Of a stretch of 64,000 nt of DNA, positions 35,074 through 43,862 are shown in pieces; the stretch's first letter is position 1; every line of letters starts with the position of its first letter. The notes under the pieces were generated by a model that did not search any database, was not told the origin of the DNA, and worked only from the letters and a program-made list of their open reading frames with translations. Source of the DNA: Lachnoclostridium sp. UBA5725 (GTDB lineage Bacteria; Bacillota; Clostridia; Lachnospirales; Lachnospiraceae). The position numbers and the translations under genes are program-made. The stretch covers positions 1-64,000 of the forward strand of contig DIGJ01000013.1 of assembly GCA_002419585.1 (NCBI GenBank), read 5' to 3'.

Positions 35074-36366
35074 ATGTATCATAGAATTAGGAAAAGGTTA
35101 ACCCTATTATGTAGCTTTGTGATTACCATCATTTTATTTGGTATGACATTTTTTTGTTTGAAAACAGTGAATAAGCAAATAACAGAAAAAGGGTATGCTG
35201 CGTTTTCAAGAGATGTTAATGGTATTTGTTACTACATGAGAAGTCAAAAGGTCATAGATCATACTTGGCTTTCACAAACAGAATCGGAATATAATTTGAT
35301 TTTATCGTTACAAATAAATAAAACTCCATTACTCTATTCATCAATACATGACAAGGACGAAAGAATTCTACTTTTAGATAAAGTAAGAAATATTGCAGAA
35401 AAAAAGTATGGATTGAATATCGCTAAGCCTCCAAATACTAAGCTTAATAATAGCAATGTGCAGTTTGTATTTAAAGATGATAACGAAGAAGTATATTACG
35501 GAGCAGCTGTCACGATACCTATTGATGAGGGCTGGATTGGAATTTTGATCGTTAAGGATAGGAATGCTGAGCAAAATCAGTTATCTTCGCTAAGACGTAG
35601 TTTTATTTGTGTAGCCGTTATTACATTATTAATATTTAGTCTACTTACTTGGATTTTTATTGGGTATATCATAAAGCCGCTGGAACAAAATAAGCAAAAA
35701 CAAAATGAGTTTGTACATGCGGCATCCCATGAACTTCGCTCGCCATTAGCCGTGATAAAAACTAGTCTTTGTGTAATACCAAACGCATCAACAGAAGAAA
35801 GCATTCACTTTTGCCAACTTGCGGATGAAGAATGCAGTCGAATGTCGCGATTGATTGATGATATGTTGATTTTGGCAGGAAGTGATTCGAAAAGCTATCC
35901 GATTTATAAAGAGGAAACGGAGATAGAAACCTTGCTTTTGGTTACATACGAACGTTTTATGCAACAAGCTCGAAAAAAGGAAATAGTAATAGACTTAATC
36001 GCAGCGGATGCTCCTATGCCAAAATGTTATTGTGATCAAGAACGTATACTACAAGTTTTAGCGATTCTTTTTGATAATGCGATCTGCTATACACCCAAAG
36101 GGGGGAAGATTTGTTTTTTTGGAAAGAAAGTTGGTAAAGACATTCAAATTACAGTAATGGATAATGGGCCCGGTATAGAAAAAGCATACCAAAAAGAAGT
36201 TTTTGAGCGCTTTTATCGAAAAGAAGTTTCAAGGAGTGACAAGGAACATTTTGGTTTGGGATTGGCAATTGCAAAAGAAATTATTTTATTACATAAAGGA
36301 AAAATCAGCATGGAAGAAGCCCCAGGTGGTGGAGCTCTATTTTTAATTTCTGTTCCAATAATATAA
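35074..36366 (+). CDS. sensor histidine kinase
   Basis: A 430-residue membrane kinase. Two membrane helices (about 8-30 and 172-194) enclose an extracytoplasmic sensor of about 140 residues without a family I can name. No clear HAMP domain is seen; the second helix leads almost directly to the dimerisation box ASHELRSPLAVIK (phospho-His about residue 214). ATP-binding boxes: N (LFDNAICYTP), G1 (MDNGPGIE) and G2 (GLGLAIAKE). It phosphorylates the regulator encoded immediately upstream. Confidence 0.9.
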   Translation: MYHRIRKRLTLLCSFVITIILFGMTFFCLKTVNKQITEKGYAAFSRDVNGICYYMRSQKVIDHTWLSQTESEYNLILSLQINKTPLLYSSIHDKDERILLLDKVRNIAEKKYGLNIAKPPNTKLNNSNVQFVFKDDNEEVYYGAAVTIPIDEGWIGILIVKDRNAEQNQLSSLRRSFICVAVITLLIFSLLTWIFIGYIIKPLEQNKQKQNEFVHAASHELRSPLAVIKTSLCVIPNASTEESIHFCQLADEECSRMSRLIDDMLILAGSDSKSYPIYKEETEIETLLLVTYERFMQQARKKEIVIDLIAADAPMPKCYCDQERILQVLAILFDNAICYTPKGGKICFFGKKVGKDIQITVMDNGPGIEKAYQKEVFERFYRKEVSRSDKEHFGLGLAIAKEIILLHKGKISMEEAPGGGALFLISVPII

Positions 36367-36427
36367 TTTCTATAAACAAATAAATTAAACAAAAAATAAA
36401 AAAATAATTTAATATCTTGTAGTAAAT

Positions 36428-36448
36428 TATAAACTTTATACGTTTATA
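36428..36448. promoter_or_regulatory. inverted repeat upstream of sigma-factor gene
   Basis: TATAAAC (36428-36434) and GTTTATA (36442-36448) flank a 7-nt centre; a second palindrome TATGCGCATA lies at 36474-36483. Both are in the 135-nt gap before the ECF sigma gene and may be control sites. No standard promoter is clear, as expected if the sigma factor reads its own promoter. Confidence 0.3.
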
Positions 36449-36501
36449 GTTATATAAGATAAAAACCTTAGAATATGCGCATAGGATAGGGGGAGAATAA
36501 T

Positions 36502-37041
36502 ATGCTTATATTTCTATCGATGATAGAAACAGAAGAAGAAAAAGATAAGTTTGTGCAAATTTATGAATCTTATAGCCATTTTATGTGGTATGTAGCAAAT
36601 GAGGTGCTTTGGGATAAATATCTGGCAGAAGATGCAGTGCAGGAAGCATTTTTAGCATTAACCAGACACCTTGACAAAATTGAAGATGTGAAAAGTCCAA
36701 AAACAAAAAAATTTCTTATGACAATTACAAAGAGTAAAGCCATTGATATCATAAGAAAAGAAAAAGGTGATTTGATCGAGGAATTTGATGAGTCGTTCAT
36801 TCAAGAAAAGCAAGATGATTTATTGCATGAATACATAGAAAAAGAATCTCATGAAGCTTTGCTAGGGTCAATTGCTAAACTGGATGACATTTATCGCATT
36901 GTATTTGAGTACAAATATCTTCATGAACTTAGCGATAAAGAAATTGCCGATCTTTTGGGAGTGACACAAAAAGTAGTAAATGTACGCATTTTCCGAGCAA
37001 GAAAAAAGCTTCAGGATATACTTGCAAAGGAGGGACATTAA
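36502..37041 (+). CDS. ECF-type RNA polymerase sigma factor
   Basis: A 179-residue sigma factor with region 2 (YLAEDAVQEAFLALTRHLDKI, about 45-66, and the following KKFLMTITKSKAIDIIRKE) and region 4 (LHELSDKEIADLLGVTQKVV with RIFRARKKLQ). It directs polymerase to a small envelope-stress-type regulon. It is directly followed by its probable anti-sigma factor (the start follows the stop without a gap). GGGGGAG lies upstream of ATG 36502; internal ATG 36521 is out of frame, and no other start is better. Confidence 0.85.
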   Translation: MLIFLSMIETEEEKDKFVQIYESYSHFMWYVANEVLWDKYLAEDAVQEAFLALTRHLDKIEDVKSPKTKKFLMTITKSKAIDIIRKEKGDLIEEFDESFIQEKQDDLLHEYIEKESHEALLGSIAKLDDIYRIVFEYKYLHELSDKEIADLLGVTQKVVNVRIFRARKKLQDILAKEGH

Positions 37042-37782
37042 ATGGAAGTGGAAAAACGATTAAAAGAAGCGTTAGATGAGCAATTAACAAAAGATTTGGA
37101 AAAAATACCTACGGAAGAAGAAATTAAAGTAAGACATACGTTTAATGATTCTTTTCTAACGTACATGCAACAGCTCATTTATAATGAAAGAAGAAATAAG
37201 AAGAAAAAAAGAGCAATAAAGCGTACCTATTTTTTAAGAGCGGCAGCTTGTTTGGTTTGCCTAGTGGGAATTGGAACACTGATGTTTACCGCGTTTCCTT
37301 TTGGAAGATCGGATTCTACGGATAAGAGTAGTCGAATGGAAGCTACTTCTGAGTCAACTCGATCGACAGAATCAACGAAAGAGAGCAGTGACACGGGAAC
37401 AAACTCGATTGCATCAGATCAAATGCAATTGGGCATTGAAAGCCAACGTGAAATGGAAGATGCATCTAAAACAGAATATTTTACGCTTACAAGTCTAAGT
37501 TTTGATGGCGACTATCACATTGACGTGAGTGTTAACAATCAAATAGATACGGAAATGACGTATACACCAATTTATGAATGGACCTATACTCTAAATGGTA
37601 AAACAACAACTACATCCCTCGATATAGATGTGGAAGGAAGTAAAGAAGTATTAAAATCAGGAGAGTCTATTACGGAAACTTATAATCTGAATGATTATGG
37701 AATAAAGAAAGGTGGCGGCGTATTGGAAATCAAGCGAATGATTAATGAGCAAGAAACTACGCTAAGTATTACCATAGAGTAG
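37042..37782 (+). CDS. probable membrane anti-sigma factor
   Basis: A 246-residue single-pass protein: about 60 cytoplasmic, highly charged residues, one membrane helix (RAAACLVCLVGIGTLMFTA, about 67-86), a Ser/Thr/Glu-rich stalk (about 90-135) and an extracytoplasmic beta-rich domain. The start abuts the sigma-factor stop and a cytoplasmic N-terminus is where it would bind the sigma. There is no zinc HxxxCxxC motif, so it is not a ZAS-type anti-sigma. The assignment rests on topology and position. Confidence 0.65.
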   Translation: MEVEKRLKEALDEQLTKDLEKIPTEEEIKVRHTFNDSFLTYMQQLIYNERRNKKKKRAIKRTYFLRAAACLVCLVGIGTLMFTAFPFGRSDSTDKSSRMEATSESTRSTESTKESSDTGTNSIASDQMQLGIESQREMEDASKTEYFTLTSLSFDGDYHIDVSVNNQIDTEMTYTPIYEWTYTLNGKTTTTSLDIDVEGSKEVLKSGESITETYNLNDYGIKKGGGVLEIKRMINEQETTLSITIE

Positions 37783-37852
37783 GAACCATTCTTTAGCAAT
37801 TGTTCAGATGAGTACAGTATTAAAAGTGGTTTAATCTGAAAGGAGAATATTT

Positions 37853-38848
37853 ATGAAACGAAGAAAATTATTAGGAATTATGATTTTGATTTGTATTTTT
37901 GCAACGGCATGTGGCTCGAAAAACAGCGCAAATGAAAGCAAATTTGCTCCAATGGAAGAGTCGGTAACGCAAGAAGCTGGAACAGGAACTGAAAAATATG
38001 ATGTATCAGCGGATACTTTAGATGTTAGCAGGGATGCAACCACGGGGTCTCAAACACTTACTAGCACAAATGATAGTGGAACAAGCACAGAACAGATAAC
38101 GAACCAAAAATTAATAAAAAATGTATATATGGATGTTGAAACAAAAGAATTTGATACTTTGATTGAAAACTTATCGAAAAAAGTGACAGAAATGAAAGGT
38201 TATATCGAAAGTTCTCAGGTGAGTGGAAATAGCTATCAATATGAAAACATGAGATTTGCTTCATTAACCATTCGAATTCCAAGCAATTTACTTGATCAAT
38301 TTGTATCCATTGTGGAAAAGGATGCGAATGTAACAAATAAAACAGAAGGCACACAGGACGTCACCCTACAATATGTTGATATGAGTAGTCATGTTGAAGC
38401 ACTTCGGGCGGAACAAAAAAGTCTTATGAAGATATTAGAAGCAGCAACAAAGGTTGAAGATATTATCCAGATTCAGGCACAGCTTACACAGGTACGTTAC
38501 GAAATCGAGTCCTATGAATCACAGCTTCGTACCTATGATAATTTGGTTGACTATAGTACAGTAACGGTATCGATCAATGAAGTAAAAAGAGAAACTTCAA
38601 CACAGACCGAATCTTTTGCAGAAAAAATATCAGCCCGCTTTACAACCAATCTTTATAATATTAGTCAGGGATTTCAAGCATTTATCATTTGGCTCATCAG
38701 CTCGATACCATACATTATCATTTGGGCGTTAATAATTGTATTATTTATATTCATTTATCGTAAAGCTGTACCAAAGATGAGAGGTAGAAAACATCTGCAT
38801 AAGACAAATGATAAGATATCAAGTAAGGATATGAATGAAAAAGAATAG
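37853..38848 (+). CDS. DUF4349 lipoprotein
   Basis: A 331-residue envelope protein. Lipobox ATAC (Cys about 21), a Ser/Thr-rich linker, then a DUF4349 domain: LIKNVYMDVETKEFDTLIEN, a coiled-coil region with VDMSSHVEALRAEQKSLMK and a return strand ending DYSTVTVSINEV. A membrane helix near the end (YIIIWALIIVLFIFIYRKA) puts the tail inside. Function is unknown; it follows the sigma/anti-sigma pair by 70 nt and is probably a member of that regulon. The last codons lie in a 26-bp tandem duplication. Confidence 0.8.
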   Translation: MKRRKLLGIMILICIFATACGSKNSANESKFAPMEESVTQEAGTGTEKYDVSADTLDVSRDATTGSQTLTSTNDSGTSTEQITNQKLIKNVYMDVETKEFDTLIENLSKKVTEMKGYIESSQVSGNSYQYENMRFASLTIRIPSNLLDQFVSIVEKDANVTNKTEGTQDVTLQYVDMSSHVEALRAEQKSLMKILEAATKVEDIIQIQAQLTQVRYEIESYESQLRTYDNLVDYSTVTVSINEVKRETSTQTESFAEKISARFTTNLYNISQGFQAFIIWLISSIPYIIIWALIIVLFIFIYRKAVPKMRGRKHLHKTNDKISSKDMNEKE

Positions 38849-38887
38849 TACTGAAAAATGCTGAAAAAGAATAGTACTGAAAAATGC
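38836..38887. repeat. 26-bp perfect tandem duplication
   Basis: 38836-38861 is repeated exactly at 38862-38887. The first copy contains the stop codon of the DUF4349 gene (38846-38848). The second copy runs up to the TTGACA of the next promoter. Confidence 0.9.
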
Positions 38888-38916
38888 TTGACAGAGCGTA
38901 CAAAATAAGATATACT
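38888..38916 (+). promoter_or_regulatory. promoter of ylxM-ffh operon
   Basis: Consensus TTGACA (38888-38893), exactly 17 bp, TATACT (38911-38916). Confidence 0.8.
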
Positions 38917-38955
38917 CCACCTGTAAAGAAAAAAACTTGACAGGTGGTGTTTCTT

Positions 38956-39339
38956 ATGTTAGACTTGTCTAGGTCAGAAAAAGACCAAGAGACGTTGGAT
39001 CGTATTGTAGAGCTTTCCTTATTATATGATTACTACGGCGAGCTTTTAAAAGAGCAGAAACGTCAGGTTTTTGAAGACTATGTTTTAAATGATTTATCAC
39101 TAAGTGAGATTGCAGAGGAACGAGGCATTAGCCGGCAGGCAATCCATGATACCGTAAAACGATGTAGCAAGGAACTAATGGAATATGAAGAAAAATTATC
39201 TTTGGTTCGTAAGTTTCAAGTGATAAAAGATAAAGTAAATGAGATTCATCAAACCGCGTTAAAGTTAAAAGAGGAAGCGCAGCTTGATGAGATTGATCAG
39301 ATAGAAAACCTTTCCAATGAAATTTTAGATGTGCTTTAA
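38956..39339 (+). CDS. ylxM: YlxM-like SRP-associated protein (UPF0122)
   Basis: A 127-residue helix-turn-helix protein with LSLSEIAEERGISRQAIHDTV (about 36-56), like sigma region 4. In Firmicutes it is the constant upstream partner of ffh and is thought to tune the signal recognition particle. AGGTGG at 38942-38947 supports ATG 38956; the GTG codons further up are part of the ribosome site. It ends 19 nt before ffh. Confidence 0.88.
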   Translation: MLDLSRSEKDQETLDRIVELSLLYDYYGELLKEQKRQVFEDYVLNDLSLSEIAEERGISRQAIHDTVKRCSKELMEYEEKLSLVRKFQVIKDKVNEIHQTALKLKEEAQLDEIDQIENLSNEILDVL

Positions 39340-39358
39340 GCAAGGAAGGAAGGAATTC

Positions 39359-40699
39359 ATGGCATTTGATAGTTTAAGTGAAAAATTACAAAGTGTATTT
39401 AAAAATCTTAGAAGTAAGGGTAAATTAACCGAAGATGATGTAAAGCTTGCATTAAAAGAAGTGAAAATGGCTCTCCTTGAAGCCGATGTTAACTTTAAGG
39501 TAGTGAAAAACTTCGTCAAAACAGTTGGCGAGCGTGCAATCGGTCAGGAAGTCCTTACAAGTCTGACACCTGGTCAGATGGTAATCAAGATTGTAAATGA
39601 AGAGTTAGTGAAGCTTATGGGAGATGAGACAACCGAGATTGCCTTAAAACCTTCCAATGAGATTACTATAATTTTGATGTGTGGTCTTCAAGGTGCTGGT
39701 AAGACAACGACAACTGCGAAATTGGCAGGTAAGTTTAAGCAAAAAGGAAGAAACCCATTATTAGTTGCCTGTGACGTTTATCGTCCAGCTGCAATTGAGC
39801 AACTACAAATTAACGGTGAAAAGCAGGGGGTTCCGGTATTTACAATGGGTTCCGGCCATAAACCACTGAATATTGCGAAAGCCGCGATTGAACATGCGGA
39901 AAAAAATGGCCTGAATGTGGTTATACTAGATACCGCTGGACGTCTTCACATTGATGAAGATATGATGAATGAGCTGATTGAAATCAAAGAAAATATTCAA
40001 GTAAATCAGTCAATCCTTGTAGTAGATGCCATGACTGGACAAGATGCAGTCAATGTTTCGGAAATGTTCAATGAAAAGATCGGTATTGATGGAGTTATCT
40101 TGACGAAGTTAGACGGTGATACCCGTGGTGGTGCTGCTCTTTCCATTCGAGCGGTAACTGGAAAACCAATCCTATTTGTCGGTATGGGTGAAAAACTATC
40201 GGATTTGGAGCAATTTTATCCGGATCGTATGGCTTCCCGTATTTTAGGTATGGGTGATGTACTTACCCTGATTGAAAAAGCCGAAGCAAATATTGATAAT
40301 GAAAAAGCGGAAGCATTAGGAAGAAAAATCAAAAAAGCAGAATTTGACTTTAATGATTTTATCGATTCGCTAGATCAAATGAAAAAAATGGGTGGACTTA
40401 CCAGTATATTAGGTATGATGCCCGGAATGAGTCTCCCAAAGGATGTTGATGTCGATGACAATGCATTTAAAAGTGTAGAAGCGATTATTCACTCCATGAC
40501 GTTAGAAGAAAGATCAAATCCAGATCTTTTAAATCCTTCCAGAAAGAAACGTATTGCTAATGGTGCGGGTGTTGATATCAGCGAAGTAAACCGTTTGGTA
40601 AAACAGATGGAACAAATGAAAAAGATGATGAAACAAATGCCTGGAATGATGAAAAGTCGCGGGAAAAAAGGTAAGTTTAGAATGCCATTTGGTTTCTAA
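39359..40699 (+). CDS. ffh: signal recognition particle GTPase Ffh
   Basis: A 446-residue SRP54 homologue. N-domain, then G-domain with [15 protein letters not shown] (P-loop, about 108-122), DTAGR and TKLDG, and a Met-rich M-domain ([18 protein letters not shown]; end [12 protein letters not shown]) that binds signal peptides and SRP RNA. It targets nascent membrane and secreted proteins with FtsY. AAGGAAGGAAGG before ATG 39359 sets the start; the frame is open a little further but unsupported. Confidence 0.97.
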   Translation: MAFDSLSEKLQSVFKNLRSKGKLTEDDVKLALKEVKMALLEADVNFKVVKNFVKTVGERAIGQEVLTSLTPGQMVIKIVNEELVKLMGDETTEIALKPSNEITIILMCGLQGAGKTTTTAKLAGKFKQKGRNPLLVACDVYRPAAIEQLQINGEKQGVPVFTMGSGHKPLNIAKAAIEHAEKNGLNVVILDTAGRLHIDEDMMNELIEIKENIQVNQSILVVDAMTGQDAVNVSEMFNEKIGIDGVILTKLDGDTRGGAALSIRAVTGKPILFVGMGEKLSDLEQFYPDRMASRILGMGDVLTLIEKAEANIDNEKAEALGRKIKKAEFDFNDFIDSLDQMKKMGGLTSILGMMPGMSLPKDVDVDDNAFKSVEAIIHSMTLEERSNPDLLNPSRKKRIANGAGVDISEVNRLVKQMEQMKKMMKQMPGMMKSRGKKGKFRMPFGF

Positions 40700-40739
40700 T
40701 GATATATTGTTTGATAGAATTTTTAAGGAGGTGAAAAGA

Positions 40740-40985
40740 ATGGCAGTAAAGATTAGATTAAAAAGACTTGGACAGAAAAAAAATGCTATCTATAGAATCG
40801 TTGTTGCTGATGGAAGAGCACCTAGAGATGGTAGATTTATCGAAGAAATCGGTACTTATGACCCAAATCAGGAACCAAGAGCTTTTAGCGTAGATGAAGA
40901 ATCCGCTAAAAAGTGGTTAGCAAACGGAGCTCAGCCAACAGATATCGTTGGTAGATTATTCAAAGATGCAGGAATTACAAAATAA
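40740..40985 (+). CDS. rpsP: 30S ribosomal protein S16
   Basis: An 81-residue protein with the S16 signature [20 protein letters not shown] and ARRGRFIE-like stretch [16 protein letters not shown]. It binds 16S rRNA in the 30S body. A consensus AAGGAGGTG precedes ATG 40740. Order ffh-rpsP-khpA-rimM-trmD-rplS is conserved in Firmicutes. Confidence 0.98.
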   Translation: MAVKIRLKRLGQKKNAIYRIVVADGRAPRDGRFIEEIGTYDPNQEPRAFSVDEESAKKWLANGAQPTDIVGRLFKDAGITK

Positions 40986-40998
40986 GAGGTGAAGTGCA

Positions 40999-41226
40999 AT
41001 GAAAGAGTTAGTCGAAGTAATCGCTAAATCACTCGTTGATCATCCTGAAGAAGTAGTTGTAACGGAAAGCGAAACCGAGAAGGGTATTGTTCTCGAGCTT
41101 AAAGTTGCTGCAGATGATATGGGTAAAGTTATCGGCAAACAAGGCCGAGTTGCGAAGAGTATTCGCACAGTTGTGAAAGCAGCTGCATCAAGAGAAGACA
41201 AAAAAGTTATTGTTGAAATAGCATAA
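40999..41226 (+). CDS. khpA: KH-domain RNA-binding protein KhpA
   Basis: A 75-residue protein consisting of one KH domain with the RNA-binding GxxG loop in VIGKQGRVAKSIRTVV. KhpA acts with KhpB/EloR in RNA regulation of cell elongation in Firmicutes. It lies 13 nt after rpsP and is followed by a terminator-like hairpin. Confidence 0.95.
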   Translation: MKELVEVIAKSLVDHPEEVVVTESETEKGIVLELKVAADDMGKVIGKQGRVAKSIRTVVKAAASREDKKVIVEIA

Positions 41227-41251
41227 TGGCATTTGCCATCAAATTCTCTTA

Positions 41252-41284
41252 ACATAAAAAACGCACTCGTGCGTTTTTTTATGT
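41252..41284 (+). terminator. terminator/attenuator inside ribosomal operon
   Basis: AAAAAACGCA-CTCG-TGCGTTTTTT (41256-41279) with extra pairing ACAT/ATGT outside, followed by a T-run. It is in the middle of a co-directional operon, so it probably reduces rather than stops transcription into rimM and trmD. Confidence 0.8.
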
Positions 41285-41309
41285 TATTGAGATAATATAG
41301 GAGAATCAT

Positions 41310-41822
41310 ATGGAAGATTTATTGCGAGTTGGAGTAATCTCCAGCACTCATGGAATTCGAGGGGAAGTAAAAGTATTTCCAACTACGGATGATAACAATC
41401 GATTCAAGTTATTAAAAGAGGTTATTCTTGACACAGGAAAAGAACATATTACCTTAAAAATTGAAACGGTTCGCTTTTTTAAACAAATGGTAATTCTTAA
41501 GTTTAAAGGAATTGACAATATAAATGATATTGAAAAATATAAGGGAAAAGATCTGCTGGTTACGCGTGAAAATGCAGTACCATTAGCAGATAATGAGTAC
41601 TTTATTTATGATATAATTGATTCACAAGTGGTTTTAGAGGATGGATCCTCCATTGGTACGTTAGTAGAAGTACTTACGACTGGCGCAAATGATGTTTATG
41701 TAGTGAAATCTCAAGAGGGAAAAGAACTTTTGCTTCCAGTCATTGATGACTGTGTAAAACAGATTGATACGGAAAACAAAAAAGTTACCGTGCATTTGTT
41801 GTCGGGATTATTGGATTTATAA
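41310..41822 (+). CDS. rimM: ribosome maturation factor RimM
   Basis: A 170-residue protein with the N-terminal RimM barrel ([20 protein letters not shown]) and a C-terminal PRC barrel ([13 protein letters not shown]). It assists 30S head assembly and binds S19; S16, encoded nearby, is functionally linked. It lies just after the attenuator. Confidence 0.95.
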   Translation: MEDLLRVGVISSTHGIRGEVKVFPTTDDNNRFKLLKEVILDTGKEHITLKIETVRFFKQMVILKFKGIDNINDIEKYKGKDLLVTRENAVPLADNEYFIYDIIDSQVVLEDGSSIGTLVEVLTTGANDVYVVKSQEGKELLLPVIDDCVKQIDTENKKVTVHLLSGLLDL

Positions 41823-41909
41823 GAAAACACGCTTGAAGAGTGAAAGAATATCTTTTATTCGGTGGTTGTATCAACATTGTGCAAAGAGAAGCAAGAAATG
41901 AGGAAACGT

Positions 41910-42650
41910 ATGAAATATCATGTATTAACTTTGTTTCCAGAAATGATAGAACAGGGTATGAATACTAGTATTACGGGAAGGGCGATTGATAATAATGTAA
42001 TTTCTTTAAATGCTGTTAACATTCGTGACTTTTCGGATAATAAACATATGAAGGTAGACGATTATCCCTATGGTGGTGGTGCTGGTATGGTGATGCAGGC
42101 GGAACCAATTTATCGTGCCTATGAATCTTTGGTCGAGAAGTGTAAAAAAACACCTCGCGTTGTTTTTCTGACGCCTCAGGGTAAGGTCTTTAATCAGACC
42201 ATCGCAGAGGAACTGGCAAAGGAAGAAGAACTCATTTTTCTTTGTGGCCATTATGAAGGCATTGACGAGAGGGTAATAGAGACCATTGTAACAGACAATA
42301 TCTCGATTGGAGACTATGTACTAACGGGAGGCGAGCTGGCTGCGATGGTAGTAATGGATGCCGTATCAAGACTTGTTCCCGGTGTACTAAATAATGATGT
42401 TTCTGCGCAGACCGAGTCGTTTTATGATAATTTACTAGAATATCCTCAGTATTCAAGACCTGAGGTATGGAGAGAAAAAAAAGTCCCGGCAGTATTATTG
42501 TCCGGACATCATAAAAACATCGAAACATGGCGAAAGGAACAATCCATATGGCGAACCTTAGAGCGCCGTCCTGATCTGCTAGAACATGCTGTTTTATCCA
42601 AAAAGGAACAAAAATGGTTGCAAAACCAGCTGGAACAACATGAAAAATAG
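41910..42650 (+). CDS. trmD: tRNA (guanine37-N1)-methyltransferase TrmD
   Basis: A 246-residue SPOUT enzyme: YHVLTLFPEMIEQGM start, DDYPYGGGAGMVMQAEPI, the trefoil-knot SAM site LCGHYEGIDERV and DYVLTGGELAAMV, and catalytic Asp in the following segment. It methylates G37 of tRNAs to prevent frameshifting. The frame is open from 41862, but GAGG at 41900-41903 and family length put the start at ATG 41910. Confidence 0.96.
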   Translation: MKYHVLTLFPEMIEQGMNTSITGRAIDNNVISLNAVNIRDFSDNKHMKVDDYPYGGGAGMVMQAEPIYRAYESLVEKCKKTPRVVFLTPQGKVFNQTIAEELAKEEELIFLCGHYEGIDERVIETIVTDNISIGDYVLTGGELAAMVVMDAVSRLVPGVLNNDVSAQTESFYDNLLEYPQYSRPEVWREKKVPAVLLSGHHKNIETWRKEQSIWRTLERRPDLLEHAVLSKKEQKWLQNQLEQHEK

Positions 42651-42659
42651 AAAATCTTC

Positions 42660-42688
42660 TTGCAATTTGAGTTTGTCTATGGTATAGT
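42660..42688 (+). promoter_or_regulatory. promoter of rplS
   Basis: TTGCAA (42660-42665), 17 bp, TATAGT (42683-42688). It gives rplS a transcript of its own in addition to read-through. Confidence 0.65.
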
Positions 42689-42706
42689 TTGAATGTTGTG
42701 AGATGA

Positions 42707-42757
42707 GATGTTCCTCTGTTATGATATGTCAATGACATGATAAGTATTAAGAACATC
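42707..42757 (+). promoter_or_regulatory. structured leader of rplS (possible L19 leader)
   Basis: GATGTTC (42707-42713) pairs with GAACATC (42751-42757); inside, TTAT/ATAA and ATGTC/GACAT form an upper stem with a 3-nt loop. The structure ends 24 nt before rplS. Ribosomal-protein L19 leaders are known in Firmicutes; whether this matches that family's consensus was not tested. Confidence 0.45.
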
Positions 42758-42781
42758 AAAATAATAAGGAGGTTCACACAA

Positions 42782-43129
42782 ATGAATGAAATAATTAAAA
42801 AAATTGAAGCTGCACAGTTAAAATCTGAAGTTGCGGAATTCAACGTAGGTGATACGGTAAGAGTTTCTGTTAAAGTAGTCGAGGGTACTAGAACAAGAAC
42901 CCAGATTTTTGAAGGAACCGTATTAAAGAGACAGAACGGTGGAGCAAGAGAAACTTTTACAGTTCGTAAATTTTCTAACGGAATCGGCGTAGAAAAAACT
43001 TGGCCAGTACATTCTCCAATTGTTGAGAAGATTGAAGTTATCAGACATGGTAAAGTTAGAAGAGCAAAACTTAACTACTTAAGAAAAAGAGTAGGTAAGG
43101 CTGCAAAGGTAAAAGAATTAGTAAAATAA
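42782..43129 (+). CDS. rplS: 50S ribosomal protein L19
   Basis: A 115-residue protein with typical L19 sequence ([59 protein letters not shown]). It lies at the 30S/50S interface. AAGGAGG precedes ATG 42782; the open frame upstream is leader. Confidence 0.98.
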   Translation: MNEIIKKIEAAQLKSEVAEFNVGDTVRVSVKVVEGTRTRTQIFEGTVLKRQNGGARETFTVRKFSNGIGVEKTWPVHSPIVEKIEVIRHGKVRRAKLNYLRKRVGKAAKVKELVK

Positions 43130-43138
43130 TGAGAAGAC

Positions 43139-43173
43139 AAAGGGACAAGTCATTATGGATTGTCCCTTTTTTT
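43139..43173 (+). terminator. terminator of rplS
   Basis: AAAGGGACAA (43139-43148) pairs with TTGTCCCTTT (43160-43169), followed by TTTTT. Confidence 0.88.
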
Positions 43174-43219
43174 CACTATTATAAAACAGTTTTTTTATAT
43201 AAACTGGAGGCAAGACAAT

Positions 43220-43837
43220 ATGAGACGAAGATCTTATCGATATCGATATTTAGATGATGCTACAAAGCAAAAGAAGAAACGTATGCGTGGCATCATTTTA
43301 TGGATAATAGAAATTATATTTGTGATTTTATTGGCTTACGTTATTATTGCGTTTGGTGTTGAAAAAATTACAATGGTAGGCGATTCCATGAATACAACGC
43401 TTGCGGATGGTGATAAAATAATAGTAAATAAAATGGTTTATCGCTTTACAGACCCGAAACGGTTTGATACCATTGTTTTTAAACAGACGGGTAAGGAACA
43501 TGGTTATTATACCATTAAGAGGATTGTTGGTCTGCCAGGTGAAACCATTCAAATTACGGATGGCATTGTTTATATCAATGGAAAAGAACTAGTAGAAAAA
43601 GTTCCGGTAGATCTGAGTGCAAACGGAGGAATGGCGGAAGAAAAAATTACGCTTGATGAAAATGAATATTTTGTTTTAGGCGATAACCGAAACAATAGTG
43701 AAGATAGTCGTTTTGCCAATGTTGGGAATGTAATAAAGGAGGACATCATTGGTAAGGCTTGGATTCGCTTGCATCCTTTTAATTTTGTGAATTTAATCAA
43801 TACGCAAACAGATGCACAGGAAGATCAAACGGAATAG
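43220..43837 (+). CDS. lepB: type I signal peptidase (first of three)
   Basis: A 205-residue S26 peptidase. One N-terminal membrane helix (GIILWIIEIIFVILLAYVII), catalytic Ser in MVGDSMNTTL and Lys in YTIKRIVGLPGE, and the C-terminal box GDNRNNSEDSR. It cleaves signal peptides on the outer membrane face. Compared with the two later copies it has a longer, Arg-rich N-terminus. TGGAGG fits ATG 43220. Confidence 0.93.
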   Translation: MRRRSYRYRYLDDATKQKKKRMRGIILWIIEIIFVILLAYVIIAFGVEKITMVGDSMNTTLADGDKIIVNKMVYRFTDPKRFDTIVFKQTGKEHGYYTIKRIVGLPGETIQITDGIVYINGKELVEKVPVDLSANGGMAEEKITLDENEYFVLGDNRNNSEDSRFANVGNVIKEDIIGKAWIRLHPFNFVNLINTQTDAQEDQTE

Positions 43838-43862
43838 ACAAAAGGATAGGAGTATTAAATAA

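Noticed and set aside
43160..43219. Upstream start for the first signal peptidase
   Set aside because: It lies in the rplS terminator; TGGAGG before ATG 43220 is clear.
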